This document shows positions 16,998-25,910 of a stretch of 58,851 nucleotides of DNA, piece after piece. The position numbers and the translations under genes were made by a program. The DNA is from Lachnospiraceae bacterium. Its GTDB lineage: Bacteria > Bacillota > Clostridia > Lachnospirales > Lachnospiraceae. The notes under the pieces are model-generated. The model did not search any database. It worked only from the letters and a program-made list of their open reading frames with translations, and was not told the DNA's origin. Position 1 is the stretch's first letter. Each line of letters opens with the position of its first letter. The stretch is from positions 1 through 58,851 of the forward strand of contig SVEJ01000015.1 in NCBI GenBank assembly GCA_015057435.1, given 5' to 3'.

Positions 16998-18281
16998 ATG
17001 GCTTACACAAAGAAAATAGTTGCGGGAATTGGAGATAAGATTCAATATCTTACGCGCGATTATAGTGATAACACAATACGTTTTATTGTTCGATATCAGG
17101 GGAGAATACATTCGGAGATTTTACGAGATGCAACTCAGAAAGTGGTTGAAAGTGTTGATGTGTTACATGCTTCGTTCCATGCTACGGATTCTCAGGCATA
17201 TTGGTTGGTTCACGAAGATTATACGGTGAACGATTATTTCCAGATGTTAGAAACCCAAGAGGATCCTATGGAAAAAGCAAATGAGCTTTCTTTGCTTTCT
17301 ATTCAGCCAAAGGATAAGACGCAGTTACGTTGTTATCTTGTTAGACGTATGACAGAAAGTGTAATTGTTTTGCTTGTAAGTCACATTTGTACAGATGGAA
17401 TAGATGCGAAGTATCTATTTGAGAAATTAACAGAGGCGTATAATAACCTTTTGGATAAAGGTAATGCATGGAATGTTAAGATTAAGAATGGTAGTAGGGC
17501 AACGGAACAGATATATAATAATGTTCCGAAGAAAGATTATCGTTCATTATTAAAGAATCCGATGTCAAAAGTGAAAACAGAGTTTCCTTATCCTACAAAA
17601 GGAAAAGGAACACCGAGAATGATTTATACGAGTATTCCGAAAGATATGACAGAGCGTGTGAACGGATTTGCGAAGTTACATAGCGTGACTTTTCACGATG
17701 TTTTGCTTGCTGCGTGTTGTTATGCGTATTCGGAATTGCCGGGTAAGAATGCAACAGAACCGATGAATCTTGTGCTTAGGAATGATTTGAGAAAATGTTG
17801 TAGGAATGGAGATTCAGAAGGTGTAAGTAATATGATGGGCTCAGTTCCGATTCAGTTACCGAATGGCTTGGGTGATAGTTTTTCGGCAACATTGATACAT
17901 ATTGCAACGCAGACAAAAGCTGCAAAGGATGCTCCTGCTGCAGGAATAGAAGGTATGCCGATTGTTCATGGGGCAGCTAAGAGTTTACCGATGAAGATGT
18001 TGACAACTTTATCGGGAAAGATGAATGGAAATTCTACGATTAGTGTAATTGACCTTGGTGACATCGATACAACGACAATTGAGCTGGGCAAGGTAATACC
18101 TGATATGGGTGTGTTTGCAGGTTCTTTAAGAAAGAAACCGGGTATGCAGATATCGGTTATGAGTGTAGATGGGAATGTAACATTGTGTATAGCAGGATTA
18201 TATTCGGAAGAAGATGAAGAACTTTTGCAGACGATGCTGAATCGTGTTGCTGATGAAGTGAAGAAACATGCATTGTTTTGA
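16998..18281 (+). CDS. Stand-alone condensation / acyltransferase-fold protein
   Basis: A 427-residue cytoplasmic protein resembling the CoA-dependent acyltransferase superfamily (chloramphenicol acetyltransferase, NRPS condensation and alcohol acetyltransferase folds). The key visible motif is SHICTDGID near residue 127, matching the HxxxDG active-site pattern with the first His of HHxxxDG replaced by Ser. Supporting parts are LRCYLVRRM before it, VTFHDVLLAACCYAY at the start of the second half, and MNLVLRNDLRKCCR. No carrier protein, adenylation domain or other NRPS gene is nearby, so it may transfer acyl groups from CoA to an unknown acceptor. It has its own promoter and terminator. Confidence 0.6.
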   Translation: MAYTKKIVAGIGDKIQYLTRDYSDNTIRFIVRYQGRIHSEILRDATQKVVESVDVLHASFHATDSQAYWLVHEDYTVNDYFQMLETQEDPMEKANELSLLSIQPKDKTQLRCYLVRRMTESVIVLLVSHICTDGIDAKYLFEKLTEAYNNLLDKGNAWNVKIKNGSRATEQIYNNVPKKDYRSLLKNPMSKVKTEFPYPTKGKGTPRMIYTSIPKDMTERVNGFAKLHSVTFHDVLLAACCYAYSELPGKNATEPMNLVLRNDLRKCCRNGDSEGVSNMMGSVPIQLPNGLGDSFSATLIHIATQTKAAKDAPAAGIEGMPIVHGAAKSLPMKMLTTLSGKMNGNSTISVIDLGDIDTTTIELGKVIPDMGVFAGSLRKKPGMQISVMSVDGNVTLCIAGLYSEEDEELLQTMLNRVADEVKKHALF

Positions 18282-18290
18282 TATTTTGAG

Positions 18291-18316
18291 GAGCCACTGG
18301 AAAGTGGCTCTTTTTT
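18291..18316 (+). terminator. Intrinsic terminator
   Basis: GAGCCACT (18291-18298) pairs with AGTGGCTC (18303-18310) around GGAA, then six T. Confidence 0.9.
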
Positions 18317-18345
18317 AAATAAATCTAGTTTGCGTATGTGTTGTA

Positions 18346-18354
18346 TGGTATACT
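18346..18354 (+). promoter_or_regulatory. Extended -10 promoter for the folate operon
   Basis: TGGTATACT fits an extended -10 element. A possible TTGCGT lies too close (13 bp) to be a normal -35. Confidence 0.4.
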
Positions 18355-18410
18355 AGAAAAGTACAGAAGCGTATTTTAAAATATTATTGTTGAGGAATCA
18401 GGTAAAGAAA

Positions 18411-19769
18411 ATGACATACCAAGAAGCACTTATATATATGGAGCAAGTTCAAAAAAAAGGTAGTGTTTTGGGATTAGAACCAATTAAAGTCTTATTACAA
18501 TATTTGGGAAATCCGCAGGATCAGCTTTCTGTCATTCATGTAGCAGGAACGAATGGAAAAGGAAGCATTTGTACTTTTTTAGAAGGCATGTATTTGGCGG
18601 AAGGTAAACGCGTTGGAAGATATATTTCACCGACAATTTATTGTTATCTCGAGCGTTTTCAGGTGAATGGTCGTTACATGCAAGAAGAACAATTTGCAGC
18701 CTTGTTAACGAATGTGGTACAAGTGTTGGAAAGAATAGAAAAAGAAAAACAACCGTTACCGACAGCGTTTGAAATTGAGACAGCAATTGCATTTTTATAT
18801 TTTGTGGAGATGGATGTTGATATTGTAATCTTAGAAACAGGTATGGGTGGAAGATTAGATGCGACCAATGTTCTTACGAATCCATTATGTACGGTTTTTG
18901 CATCGATCGGAATGGACCACATGCAATTTTTGGGAGATTCAATAGAGCAGATTGCCTATGAAAAAGCAGGAATTATGAAAAAAGGCTGTTCGGTAGTTTC
19001 TTATCCGAATATGCCGGAAGTAATGAAAGTGTTAAGAGATTCTTTTGAAAAAGTGCAGGAAGGCGTTAACTGTACCGCCATAACAGATGACACTTTGAAT
19101 TGTTTTTCGATTGATGCGATGAGTGAGTCTGCACAATTTCTTACGGTTGATAAAGATGATATTATCGTGTTGTCTGAAACGTTAGAAGGAAGTAGATTTT
19201 TATATAAGAATGAAGAGTATGCAATTGCTTTAGCAGGACACTATCAGATCTATAATGCTGTTACTGCGATAGAAGTGAAATTGATGTTAGATGGTGCTTT
19301 GAAAAAAGATGGTTTACATAATGTGAAATGGGAAGGCAGATTTGAAAAAATGTCGGAGTCACCACTATTAATTCGGGACGGAGCACATAATGTAGATGGT
19401 GTGTTGGCACTGAGAGAGAGCTTGCAAAAGCATTTTACAAACTATCATATAATATTTATAATAGGAGTGTTAGGGGATAAAGAGTACGATAGTATGATGA
19501 AACTCCTTTGCCCTATGGCGGATACCATTTTTACCATTACGCCTCCGAATGAACGAGGTCTTAGTGGGGAGAAATTAAAAGAATGTGTATCACAATACTG
19601 TGAAGATGTTCATGTCTGTGAAAATGTGAATCTTGCAATGCAATCTGCAAGAAACGTATATGATGCGTATGCGCAGATGCAAGAACCGGCTGTGATTGTA
19701 GCATGGGGGTCACTTTCTTATATAGGACAGCTTCAGTTGGAAAGTGAGAGAATAGATGGAACGTGTTGA
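18411..19769 (+). CDS. folC: Folylpolyglutamate / dihydrofolate synthase
   Basis: An ATP-dependent ligase of the Mur family that adds glutamate to dihydropteroate or folates. 452 residues. The P-loop VAGTNGKGSICTFLEG is at about 47-62, then RVGRYISPTIYCYLERFQVN, ILETGMGGRLDATNV and SIGMDHMQFLGDSIEQIAYEKAGIMK, and in the C-terminal domain WEGRFEKM and RDGAHNVDG. The ATG at 18411 begins the conserved MTYQEALIYM; a TTG at 18387 gives an 8-residue extension. First gene of the folate operon; it overlaps the HD gene by 14 bp. Confidence 0.94.
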   Translation: MTYQEALIYMEQVQKKGSVLGLEPIKVLLQYLGNPQDQLSVIHVAGTNGKGSICTFLEGMYLAEGKRVGRYISPTIYCYLERFQVNGRYMQEEQFAALLTNVVQVLERIEKEKQPLPTAFEIETAIAFLYFVEMDVDIVILETGMGGRLDATNVLTNPLCTVFASIGMDHMQFLGDSIEQIAYEKAGIMKKGCSVVSYPNMPEVMKVLRDSFEKVQEGVNCTAITDDTLNCFSIDAMSESAQFLTVDKDDIIVLSETLEGSRFLYKNEEYAIALAGHYQIYNAVTAIEVKLMLDGALKKDGLHNVKWEGRFEKMSESPLLIRDGAHNVDGVLALRESLQKHFTNYHIIFIIGVLGDKEYDSMMKLLCPMADTIFTITPPNERGLSGEKLKECVSQYCEDVHVCENVNLAMQSARNVYDAYAQMQEPAVIVAWGSLSYIGQLQLESERIDGTC

Positions 19770-20253
19770 AAAAATTCGCAACCATCCGCTGTATGTGGAG
19801 AATCAGAAGCGGATTGATGAATTGGAATTGAATCGAATATTTTGTTGCCATGGGGTGAACCATTCATTGGATGTGGCACGTATACTATATATATTTGTGT
19901 TAGAACAAGGATTGTCTTATCAAAAGGATGTTATTTATGCTACTGCACTTTTGCATGATCTTGGAAGAGGATTGGAATATGAAGCGCAGGTTTCTCATCA
20001 TGAGATGGGCGCGAATCTTGCAAGACATATTTTGAGTGAATGTGATTTTTCTGTTGAAGAAATTGCGCTTATTACCGAGGCGATAGCAGGGCATCGCACA
20101 GGAGAAATTAAGCAGACTGATAATGAAGAAAACCGTATTTTTTATGACCTTTTTTATCAGGCAGATAAGATGAGTCGGAATTGCTTTGATTGTGCAGCAA
20201 GTGAGGCATGTTATTGGGAGCAGGAAAAGAGAAATTATAGCATTCGCTATTAG
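19756..20253 (+). CDS. HD-domain phosphohydrolase in the folate operon
   Basis: A 165-residue soluble HD-superfamily metal-dependent phosphohydrolase: H in CCHGVNHSLDVAR, the HD pair in ATALLHDLGRGLEY, a further H in VSHHEMGANLARHIL and the terminal Asp in LFYQADKMSRNCFDC. It overlaps folC and is followed by folP. Its place in the operon suggests removal of phosphate from a pterin intermediate or nucleotide, but the substrate is not known from sequence. The Cys-rich end (CFDCAASEACYW) is a common feature of this subgroup. Confidence 0.85.
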   Translation: MERVEKIRNHPLYVENQKRIDELELNRIFCCHGVNHSLDVARILYIFVLEQGLSYQKDVIYATALLHDLGRGLEYEAQVSHHEMGANLARHILSECDFSVEEIALITEAIAGHRTGEIKQTDNEENRIFYDLFYQADKMSRNCFDCAASEACYWEQEKRNYSIRY

Positions 20254-20308
20254 TTTTTTGCTATGTGCATGATGATGAAAGTGACAATCTGTAAGGAGAT
20301 TGCTTGTT

Positions 20309-21115
20309 ATGAAGATTGGTAATAGGGAATTTGATTTTGCAAATCATTTTTATATGATGGGAATTTTGAATGTGACTCCGGACTCTTTTTCGGATGGAGG
20401 AAGATTCCATAGTTTGGATTCAGCGTTATATCATGCTGAACAATTAATCAATGACGGAGCGGATATCTTAGATGTGGGTGGAGAGTCTACAAGACCTGGT
20501 CATGTTATGATCTCTGAAGAGGAAGAGATTGAGCGTATATGCCAAGTTGTTGATGCATTGAATCTTCGATTTGATATTCCGATTTCTGTTGATACTTATA
20601 AAGCACCGGTTGCGAAAGTAGGGATTCAGGTTGGTGCAGATATGATTAATGACATATGGGGACTTCGCCGGGATTCGCATATGGCAGATGTGATTGCCGG
20701 TTCAGGTGTTGCATGTTGCCTTATGCATAATCGTCAAGATAATCATTATAAGGATTTGATAGAAGATGTGAAGATGGATTTACAAGAAAGTCTTGATATT
20801 GCATCAGCAGCGGGAATTGAAAAAGAAAAGATAATGATTGACCCGGGGATTGGGTTTGCAAAGGACTTAGATCAAAATCTCGCAATTATGAATAATTTGA
20901 GACAATTGCAGACACTGGGGTGTCCAATCTTACTTGGTACATCACGAAAATCTATGATTGGATTGACGCTTGACTTGCCGGTAGATCAAAGAGAAGAAGG
21001 GACAATTGCAACTTCGGTAATCGGATTCATGGCGGGTTGTAGTCTGTTTCGAGTACATGATGTAGAAAAGAATCTTCGTGCGCTGAAGATGGCAGAGGCA
21101 ATTTTGAAAGGATAG
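20309..21115 (+). CDS. folP: Dihydropteroate synthase
   Basis: Condenses 6-hydroxymethyl-dihydropterin pyrophosphate with p-aminobenzoate; target of sulfonamides. 268 residues, normal TIM-barrel length. Motifs are MMGILNVTPDSFSDGGRF, DILDVGGESTRPG, PISVDTYKAPVA, MINDIWGLRRD, MIDPGIGFAKDL, GTSRKSMIG and FRVHDVEKNL. The ATG at 20309 has AAGGAG 10 nt upstream; a TTG at 20300 is too close to that site. Third gene of the operon. Confidence 0.96.
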   Translation: MKIGNREFDFANHFYMMGILNVTPDSFSDGGRFHSLDSALYHAEQLINDGADILDVGGESTRPGHVMISEEEEIERICQVVDALNLRFDIPISVDTYKAPVAKVGIQVGADMINDIWGLRRDSHMADVIAGSGVACCLMHNRQDNHYKDLIEDVKMDLQESLDIASAAGIEKEKIMIDPGIGFAKDLDQNLAIMNNLRQLQTLGCPILLGTSRKSMIGLTLDLPVDQREEGTIATSVIGFMAGCSLFRVHDVEKNLRALKMAEAILKG

Positions 21116-21125
21116 TGAGTTTTTA

Positions 21126-22292
21126 ATGAATATGATTGCTATGATGATACTACCAATGCTGTCTGTATTGTTGATGATTGGACCATTGGTATATATCTTA
21201 TACAAACAAGATAAAAAGAAGCGGTTAATAGAAGATGGCAAGAAGAAACATAGCATTCAAAAAGCAATCTTGATACGATATGATAAAAGGCAGTTTGCTA
21301 ATAGTAAGAAAGCAAGTATTACTTTTTTGGTACTGTGGATTGTATCATTTGCGTTGACTTTTTTGGAATGGGTAGAATGGGTGCCGGATTTTGTAAGTGT
21401 GATTAGTAGGTTCCTTTTTTTGTGTAGCGGACCTGCATTTCTTTATTCTGTGTATGAAGCATTGGCTGGTCATTCATATCTGAAAAGACTTGAAAAATAT
21501 GGTTATGAGATTCCGGATAACAAAAAAGATTATGATTATCTGTTGGAAATGTTACCACGAAAGAGACAGGGAACTAAGAATCTTTCCTCTGATGGAAATT
21601 ACAATAAATGCAGTCTTATACTAGCTGTAAGTTCATTAGTGGTTTTATGCGTATTGATTGGCTATAATATATGCTTTCTTTTAGATTGGCGTTGTATGTT
21701 TCAAGGAGAAAGAATAGTTACATTTGGTATGATGTCGCCTGTAGATATTGTGCTGCTTATAAACTGTATCAAATTCTTTCGACAGGTGAATGAAAAGTAC
21801 TACAAAGATGATGTAGAGATAGATTACACAAGAAAGAATCGTATATCATTCATGGAAGGTATACTGATTATAATCGTTTTATCTGTGGGAGCCTTGATTG
21901 TGAAGGGTACATTTTCTTCTATGACGGAGTATATATTCAAATCAAGAGTGTCGGATGATATTGAGCGGGTTCAAAACATAGAACGGGTATTTGATATGGC
22001 ATATGCGACGTTAGGTGAACAAGACGATACAAGCGAGTGGGAGACAACATATAACGCTTTGATAGCAGGTGTGGAAATTACAACGTGGAAAAAACCACAG
22101 GACATTTTTCAGAAAGAAATTACAAAAGAACTAGGTATTTCAGATTTTTCTGAGTTAAAAGATGATTTTCGTACTGTTGTCGGAGATGCGAAAGTATATG
22201 TGCAATTAGAGGATGGGAATTTTGTGGTGGAAGTATTGAATCCGCCAGACAAAGTTTCGGAATTTTTTGACTATACCATTCGTGCAGAATAG
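21126..22292 (+). CDS. Polytopic membrane protein between folP and folBK
   Basis: A 388-residue protein with about five or six predicted membrane segments (near 5-24, 64-83, 93-110, 163-186, 200-216, 248-270) separated by basic cytoplasmic loops such as KQDKKKRLIEDGKKK. The C-terminal 115 residues (FKSRVSDDIERVQNIERVF to the end) are polar and probably extracytoplasmic. I recognise no family. It starts 10 bp after folP and ends 22 bp before folBK, so it is transcribed with folate biosynthesis. A transport or substrate-sensing role there is inference only. Confidence 0.7.
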   Translation: MNMIAMMILPMLSVLLMIGPLVYILYKQDKKKRLIEDGKKKHSIQKAILIRYDKRQFANSKKASITFLVLWIVSFALTFLEWVEWVPDFVSVISRFLFLCSGPAFLYSVYEALAGHSYLKRLEKYGYEIPDNKKDYDYLLEMLPRKRQGTKNLSSDGNYNKCSLILAVSSLVVLCVLIGYNICFLLDWRCMFQGERIVTFGMMSPVDIVLLINCIKFFRQVNEKYYKDDVEIDYTRKNRISFMEGILIIIVLSVGALIVKGTFSSMTEYIFKSRVSDDIERVQNIERVFDMAYATLGEQDDTSEWETTYNALIAGVEITTWKKPQDIFQKEITKELGISDFSELKDDFRTVVGDAKVYVQLEDGNFVVEVLNPPDKVSEFFDYTIRAE

Positions 22293-22314
22293 TTGTAATT
22301 AGATAGGAGCAGAG

Positions 22315-23160
22315 ATGGATACAATTATTATTAAAGATTTGGAAACATTTGGATATCATGGTGTGTTTGAAGAGGAAGCATTTCTTGGACAGAAATTTAT
22401 CGTGACCGCAGAGCTTTTTCTTGATACAAGAAAAGCCGGGAAGACGGATGATTTACAGGATTCCCTGGATTATGGAGTTGCATGCCAATTGATAAAAAAG
22501 ATTGTGAAGACAGAGCGCTATCACTTGATTGAGCGATTGGCAGAGGAGATTGCCAATCAGCTTTTGTTAACATTTAATCTGTTACAAGGAGTAGATATTA
22601 CAGTGAAAAAACCTTGGGCTCCTGTATTGCTTTCTATGGATACGGTGGCAGTTCGTATCAGTCGCAGATGGCATAAGGCATATCTTTCTATTGGTTCCAA
22701 TCTTGGTGACAAAGAAGGACATCTTGATTTTGCGATTGATCAGTTGAATGCATTACCTGATACAAAAGTGACGGCGGTTTCTGACTTTATTGTGACAGAA
22801 CCATATGGAAATGTAGACCAGGATGATTTTTTGAACGGAGCGTTAGAGATTCAGACGCTCAAGACACCGGAAGAATTGTTGGAATCGCTGATGTCGATTG
22901 AAAAACAAGCGGGCAGGGAACGCCTGATTCATTGGGGTCCAAGAACATTGGATATTGATATTTTATTTTATGATGATGTGATTGTTATGACGGAGGATTT
23001 GAAAATTCCACATGTGGAAATTCCAAAACGACAGTTTGTCTTAGAACCACTTGCGGCAATTGCACCGTATCATATCCATCCGGTGTATCGAAAGGCCGTG
23101 GTAGAATTGTTGGAAGAACTGAATGCACGTTGCGAAGATGGAAAAAAGGATGACAGATAG
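22315..23160 (+). CDS. folBK: FolB-FolK fusion: dihydroneopterin aldolase and HPPK
   Basis: A 281-residue two-domain enzyme. Residues 1-118 are dihydroneopterin aldolase (DLETFGYHGVFEEEAFLGQKF, SLDYGVACQLI, ERLAEEIANQLL, VKKPWAPVLLSMDTVAVRISR). Residues 120-281 are 6-hydroxymethyl-dihydropterin pyrophosphokinase (AYLSIGSNLGDKEGHL, FIVTEPYGNVDQDDFLNGALEI, GRERLIHWGPRTLDIDILFY, IPHVEIPKRQFVLEPLAAIAP). The fused enzyme supplies the substrate for FolP. TAGGAG precedes the ATG. The pheA start lies 11 bp downstream. Confidence 0.95.
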   Translation: MDTIIIKDLETFGYHGVFEEEAFLGQKFIVTAELFLDTRKAGKTDDLQDSLDYGVACQLIKKIVKTERYHLIERLAEEIANQLLLTFNLLQGVDITVKKPWAPVLLSMDTVAVRISRRWHKAYLSIGSNLGDKEGHLDFAIDQLNALPDTKVTAVSDFIVTEPYGNVDQDDFLNGALEIQTLKTPEELLESLMSIEKQAGRERLIHWGPRTLDIDILFYDDVIVMTEDLKIPHVEIPKRQFVLEPLAAIAPYHIHPVYRKAVVELLEELNARCEDGKKDDR

Positions 23161-23170
23161 GGAGAATGAC

Positions 23171-24316
23171 ATGGTACAAGATCTTAATGTAACGAGACAG
23201 GAAATAGATGCAGTAGATAAACAGATTGTAGAGCTGATAGAAAAAAGAATGGATTTGGCGTTGGAGGTTGCAAAATTCAAGCAGTCTACAGGGAAACCAA
23301 TCTATGATAGAGAGCGGGAATTACAGAAGTTAGAGAAACTCGGTAATATGGCAAGTACAGACTTTAATTCTAAGATTATCCAGGAGCTTTTTTTGCAAAT
23401 CATGTCGGGTTCGAGACGTTATCAATATCGTGTGATTGATAACAAAGATGATGTGGTGGATGGCATGTTCTCTGTGATTGATGCATTGGATATTACAAAG
23501 GAAACGAAGGTTGTATATGCAGGTGTTCCGGGAGCATTTGCAGAGGCTGCCATGGTTGAATATTTTGGGGAAGATATCTGTGCAAAGAATGTAAAAGAGT
23601 TTTATGAGGTTGCACAACTTGTTGCAGACGGAGAAGCTGACTATGGCGTGCTTCCGATTGAAAATTCTTCTGCAGGATTTGTGAGTGGTATCTATGATTT
23701 GTTAGAACGTTATCAGTTATCGATTGTCGGCGAACAGTTGGTTCGTGTGAATCAGTGTCTTTTAGGTATTCCGGGTACGGATTTGGATGCAGTTAAGACT
23801 GTATTTTCGCATCCGCAAGGTTTGTTACAATCGAAAGAATATCTTGAAAAGAAAGATTGGAAGCAGGTTGGTATGAATAATACTGCGTTAAGTGCCAAGA
23901 AAGTATTTGATGATGGAGACTGTACGCAGGTTGCGATTGCAAGCGAACGTGCGGCAAAACTGTATGGTCTGGCAATTTTAGAACCTCAGTTGAATGTTGC
24001 AGATAATAATACGACACGTTTTGTAATTGTTTCGAACAAGAAAGAGTATACAAGGAAGGCGAACAAGGTTAGTGTTTCATTCGCACTTTCTCATCAGTGC
24101 GGAAGTCTTTATAACGTGTTGGCACATTTCATTTTTAATAATGTGAATATGACTAGTATTGAGTCAATACCGCTTACCGGAAAACAATGGGAATATTGTT
24201 TCTTTGTGGATTTTGAGGGAAATTTGAGTGATGATGAGGTGAAAAGTGCCTTGAGAGGTATTATGGCAGAAACAGATGATTTTAGAATTCTTGGTTGTTT
24301 TGTCTCAGAAAAATAG
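23171..24316 (+). CDS. pheA: Bifunctional chorismate mutase / prephenate dehydratase
   Basis: Converts chorismate to phenylpyruvate for phenylalanine synthesis. 381 residues: an AroQ-type chorismate mutase (about 5-90, LNVTRQEIDAVDKQIVELIE, KRMDLALEVAKFKQ), a prephenate dehydratase domain (100-285, GVPGAFAEAAMVEYF, DYGVLPIENSSAGFV, NNTTRFVIVSNK with the catalytic Thr) and a C-terminal ACT domain (300-381, ESIPLTGKQWEYCFFVD) expected to bind phenylalanine for feedback. The ATG at 23171 has AGGGAGA upstream; an in-frame ATG at 23123 lies inside folBK. It is probably transcribed with the folate genes, which share chorismate as a precursor through pABA. Confidence 0.95.
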   Translation: MVQDLNVTRQEIDAVDKQIVELIEKRMDLALEVAKFKQSTGKPIYDRERELQKLEKLGNMASTDFNSKIIQELFLQIMSGSRRYQYRVIDNKDDVVDGMFSVIDALDITKETKVVYAGVPGAFAEAAMVEYFGEDICAKNVKEFYEVAQLVADGEADYGVLPIENSSAGFVSGIYDLLERYQLSIVGEQLVRVNQCLLGIPGTDLDAVKTVFSHPQGLLQSKEYLEKKDWKQVGMNNTALSAKKVFDDGDCTQVAIASERAAKLYGLAILEPQLNVADNNTTRFVIVSNKKEYTRKANKVSVSFALSHQCGSLYNVLAHFIFNNVNMTSIESIPLTGKQWEYCFFVDFEGNLSDDEVKSALRGIMAETDDFRILGCFVSEK

Positions 24317-24371
24317 AGTTCATTCAGCGAGAGTTTGAGTTATGTAAACTGAAAGAATGGAGGGGTATAAC

Positions 24372-25907
24372 ATGGCGTATAAGACATTTGCGGCAATTGA
24401 TGTAGGGTCTAATGACATTTCTATGAAAATTTTTGAAATTACAACGCGAAAGGGTTATCGTCAGATTGATTACGTGTCAAGTATTATTGAACTGGGTTCT
24501 GATACGTATGCAACGGGCTACATTTCGCAAGATTCCATAGAACGTCTTTGTGATATATTGAATGGGTTTGTTAAGAAAATGCGAGAGTACAATACACTTG
24601 ATTATTGTGCATATGCGACGAGTGCGATTCGTGAAGCTAAGAATAATATCATGGTTCTTGATTTGATAAAATTAAGAACAGGGATTACCGTTAATATTTT
24701 GAGTAATTCGGAACAGCGTTTTTTGATGTATAAGGGCTTAGCAATCAAAGCGGATTATTTTGATAAAATTGTTGAAAAGAATACAGCGATTGTTGATGTG
24801 GGTGCAGGTAGTATTCAGATTTCACTTATGAATAACGGAAAGCTTACGACTACGCAGAATATTCCGATTGGAGCACTTCGTGTAAGGGAGAGATTGAAAT
24901 CATTGCGTTTTGGAAATACGCAATTAGAGCACGTGATGGAAGAATTGATTGCTAATGAAATTAATACATTCCGTCATTATTATCTTGGTGAAAAAGAAAT
25001 AAAGAACATCATTGCTATTGGTGATGAGATTGAGAATTTGATCCGGTTGGTACCTGAACTGCAGATAGAAGATCATCTTGATGCCAATCAGCTGAACGCA
25101 ATTTACGGAAAACTGGTTAATAAGAGTGCTGTTGATATTGCAACGGAATATAAGATTCCTTATGAGAGAGCAACGTTACTATTGCCGGCAGCAATCATCT
25201 ACGGATTGTTTTTGAAACAGTCAAAAGCAGATTTGATATGGACTCCAAGTGTTGATCTGTGTGACGGAATTATTGTAGAAGAGTTAGAGAATTCTAAGAA
25301 ATTATCGTTTGAAAGAGATTTTACGGATGATATTCGTTCTTCCGTGATTCAATTGGCAAAGCGCTATCACTGTAATAATATTCATAATCATAATGTTGCT
25401 AAGATTGCATGCCAGATTTTTGATAAAACGAAAAAAATTCACGGTCTTAAGAATGAGCATAGATTACAGCTTGAGATAGCAGCAACGTTACATGATTGTG
25501 GCAAATTTATTAATATGAATAATGCAGCATTTAATTCATATTCCATTATTATGTCAACTGAGATTATGGGACTTTCTCATAAGCAAAGAGAAGAAATCGC
25601 CAATGTAGTGAGATATAATACACAGCCCCTTCCTAATTATGATGAATTAAAAGGTCAGATTGGAGAATGTGATTATATGATTATCGCAAAACTTGCAGCG
25701 ATTTTAAAAGTTGCAAATGCGATGGATCGTTCGCATAAGCAAAAAGCGAGTGCATATAGTATGGTTGTAAAAGATAAGAAACTGGTGATTACCGTTGATA
25801 CATTAGATGATTTGGCCTTGGAAAGAGGATTGTTTAAAGATAAGGCGGAGTTCTTTTTGCGCGTGTATGGAATTGAACCTGTGTTAAGACAGAAAAGGAG
25901 TATCTAG
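24372..25907 (+). CDS. ppx: Ppx/GppA exopolyphosphatase with HD domain
   Basis: Hydrolyses terminal phosphates of polyphosphate, or pppGpp in GppA relatives. 511 residues. The actin-like ATPase fold occupies 1-300 (FAAIDVGSNDISMKIFEI, YATSAIREAKN, IVDVGAGSIQISLM). A C-terminal HD-type domain spans about 320-480 (HNHNVAKIACQIFDK, AATLHDCGKFINM, AKLAAILKVANAMDRS). The ATG at 24372 follows GGAGGGG; the ATG at 24357 overlaps that site. It lies 3 bp before ppk, so synthesis and breakdown of polyphosphate are co-regulated. Confidence 0.93.
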   Translation: MAYKTFAAIDVGSNDISMKIFEITTRKGYRQIDYVSSIIELGSDTYATGYISQDSIERLCDILNGFVKKMREYNTLDYCAYATSAIREAKNNIMVLDLIKLRTGITVNILSNSEQRFLMYKGLAIKADYFDKIVEKNTAIVDVGAGSIQISLMNNGKLTTTQNIPIGALRVRERLKSLRFGNTQLEHVMEELIANEINTFRHYYLGEKEIKNIIAIGDEIENLIRLVPELQIEDHLDANQLNAIYGKLVNKSAVDIATEYKIPYERATLLLPAAIIYGLFLKQSKADLIWTPSVDLCDGIIVEELENSKKLSFERDFTDDIRSSVIQLAKRYHCNNIHNHNVAKIACQIFDKTKKIHGLKNEHRLQLEIAATLHDCGKFINMNNAAFNSYSIIMSTEIMGLSHKQREEIANVVRYNTQPLPNYDELKGQIGECDYMIIAKLAAILKVANAMDRSHKQKASAYSMVVKDKKLVITVDTLDDLALERGLFKDKAEFFLRVYGIEPVLRQKRSI

Positions 25908-25910
25908 AGT

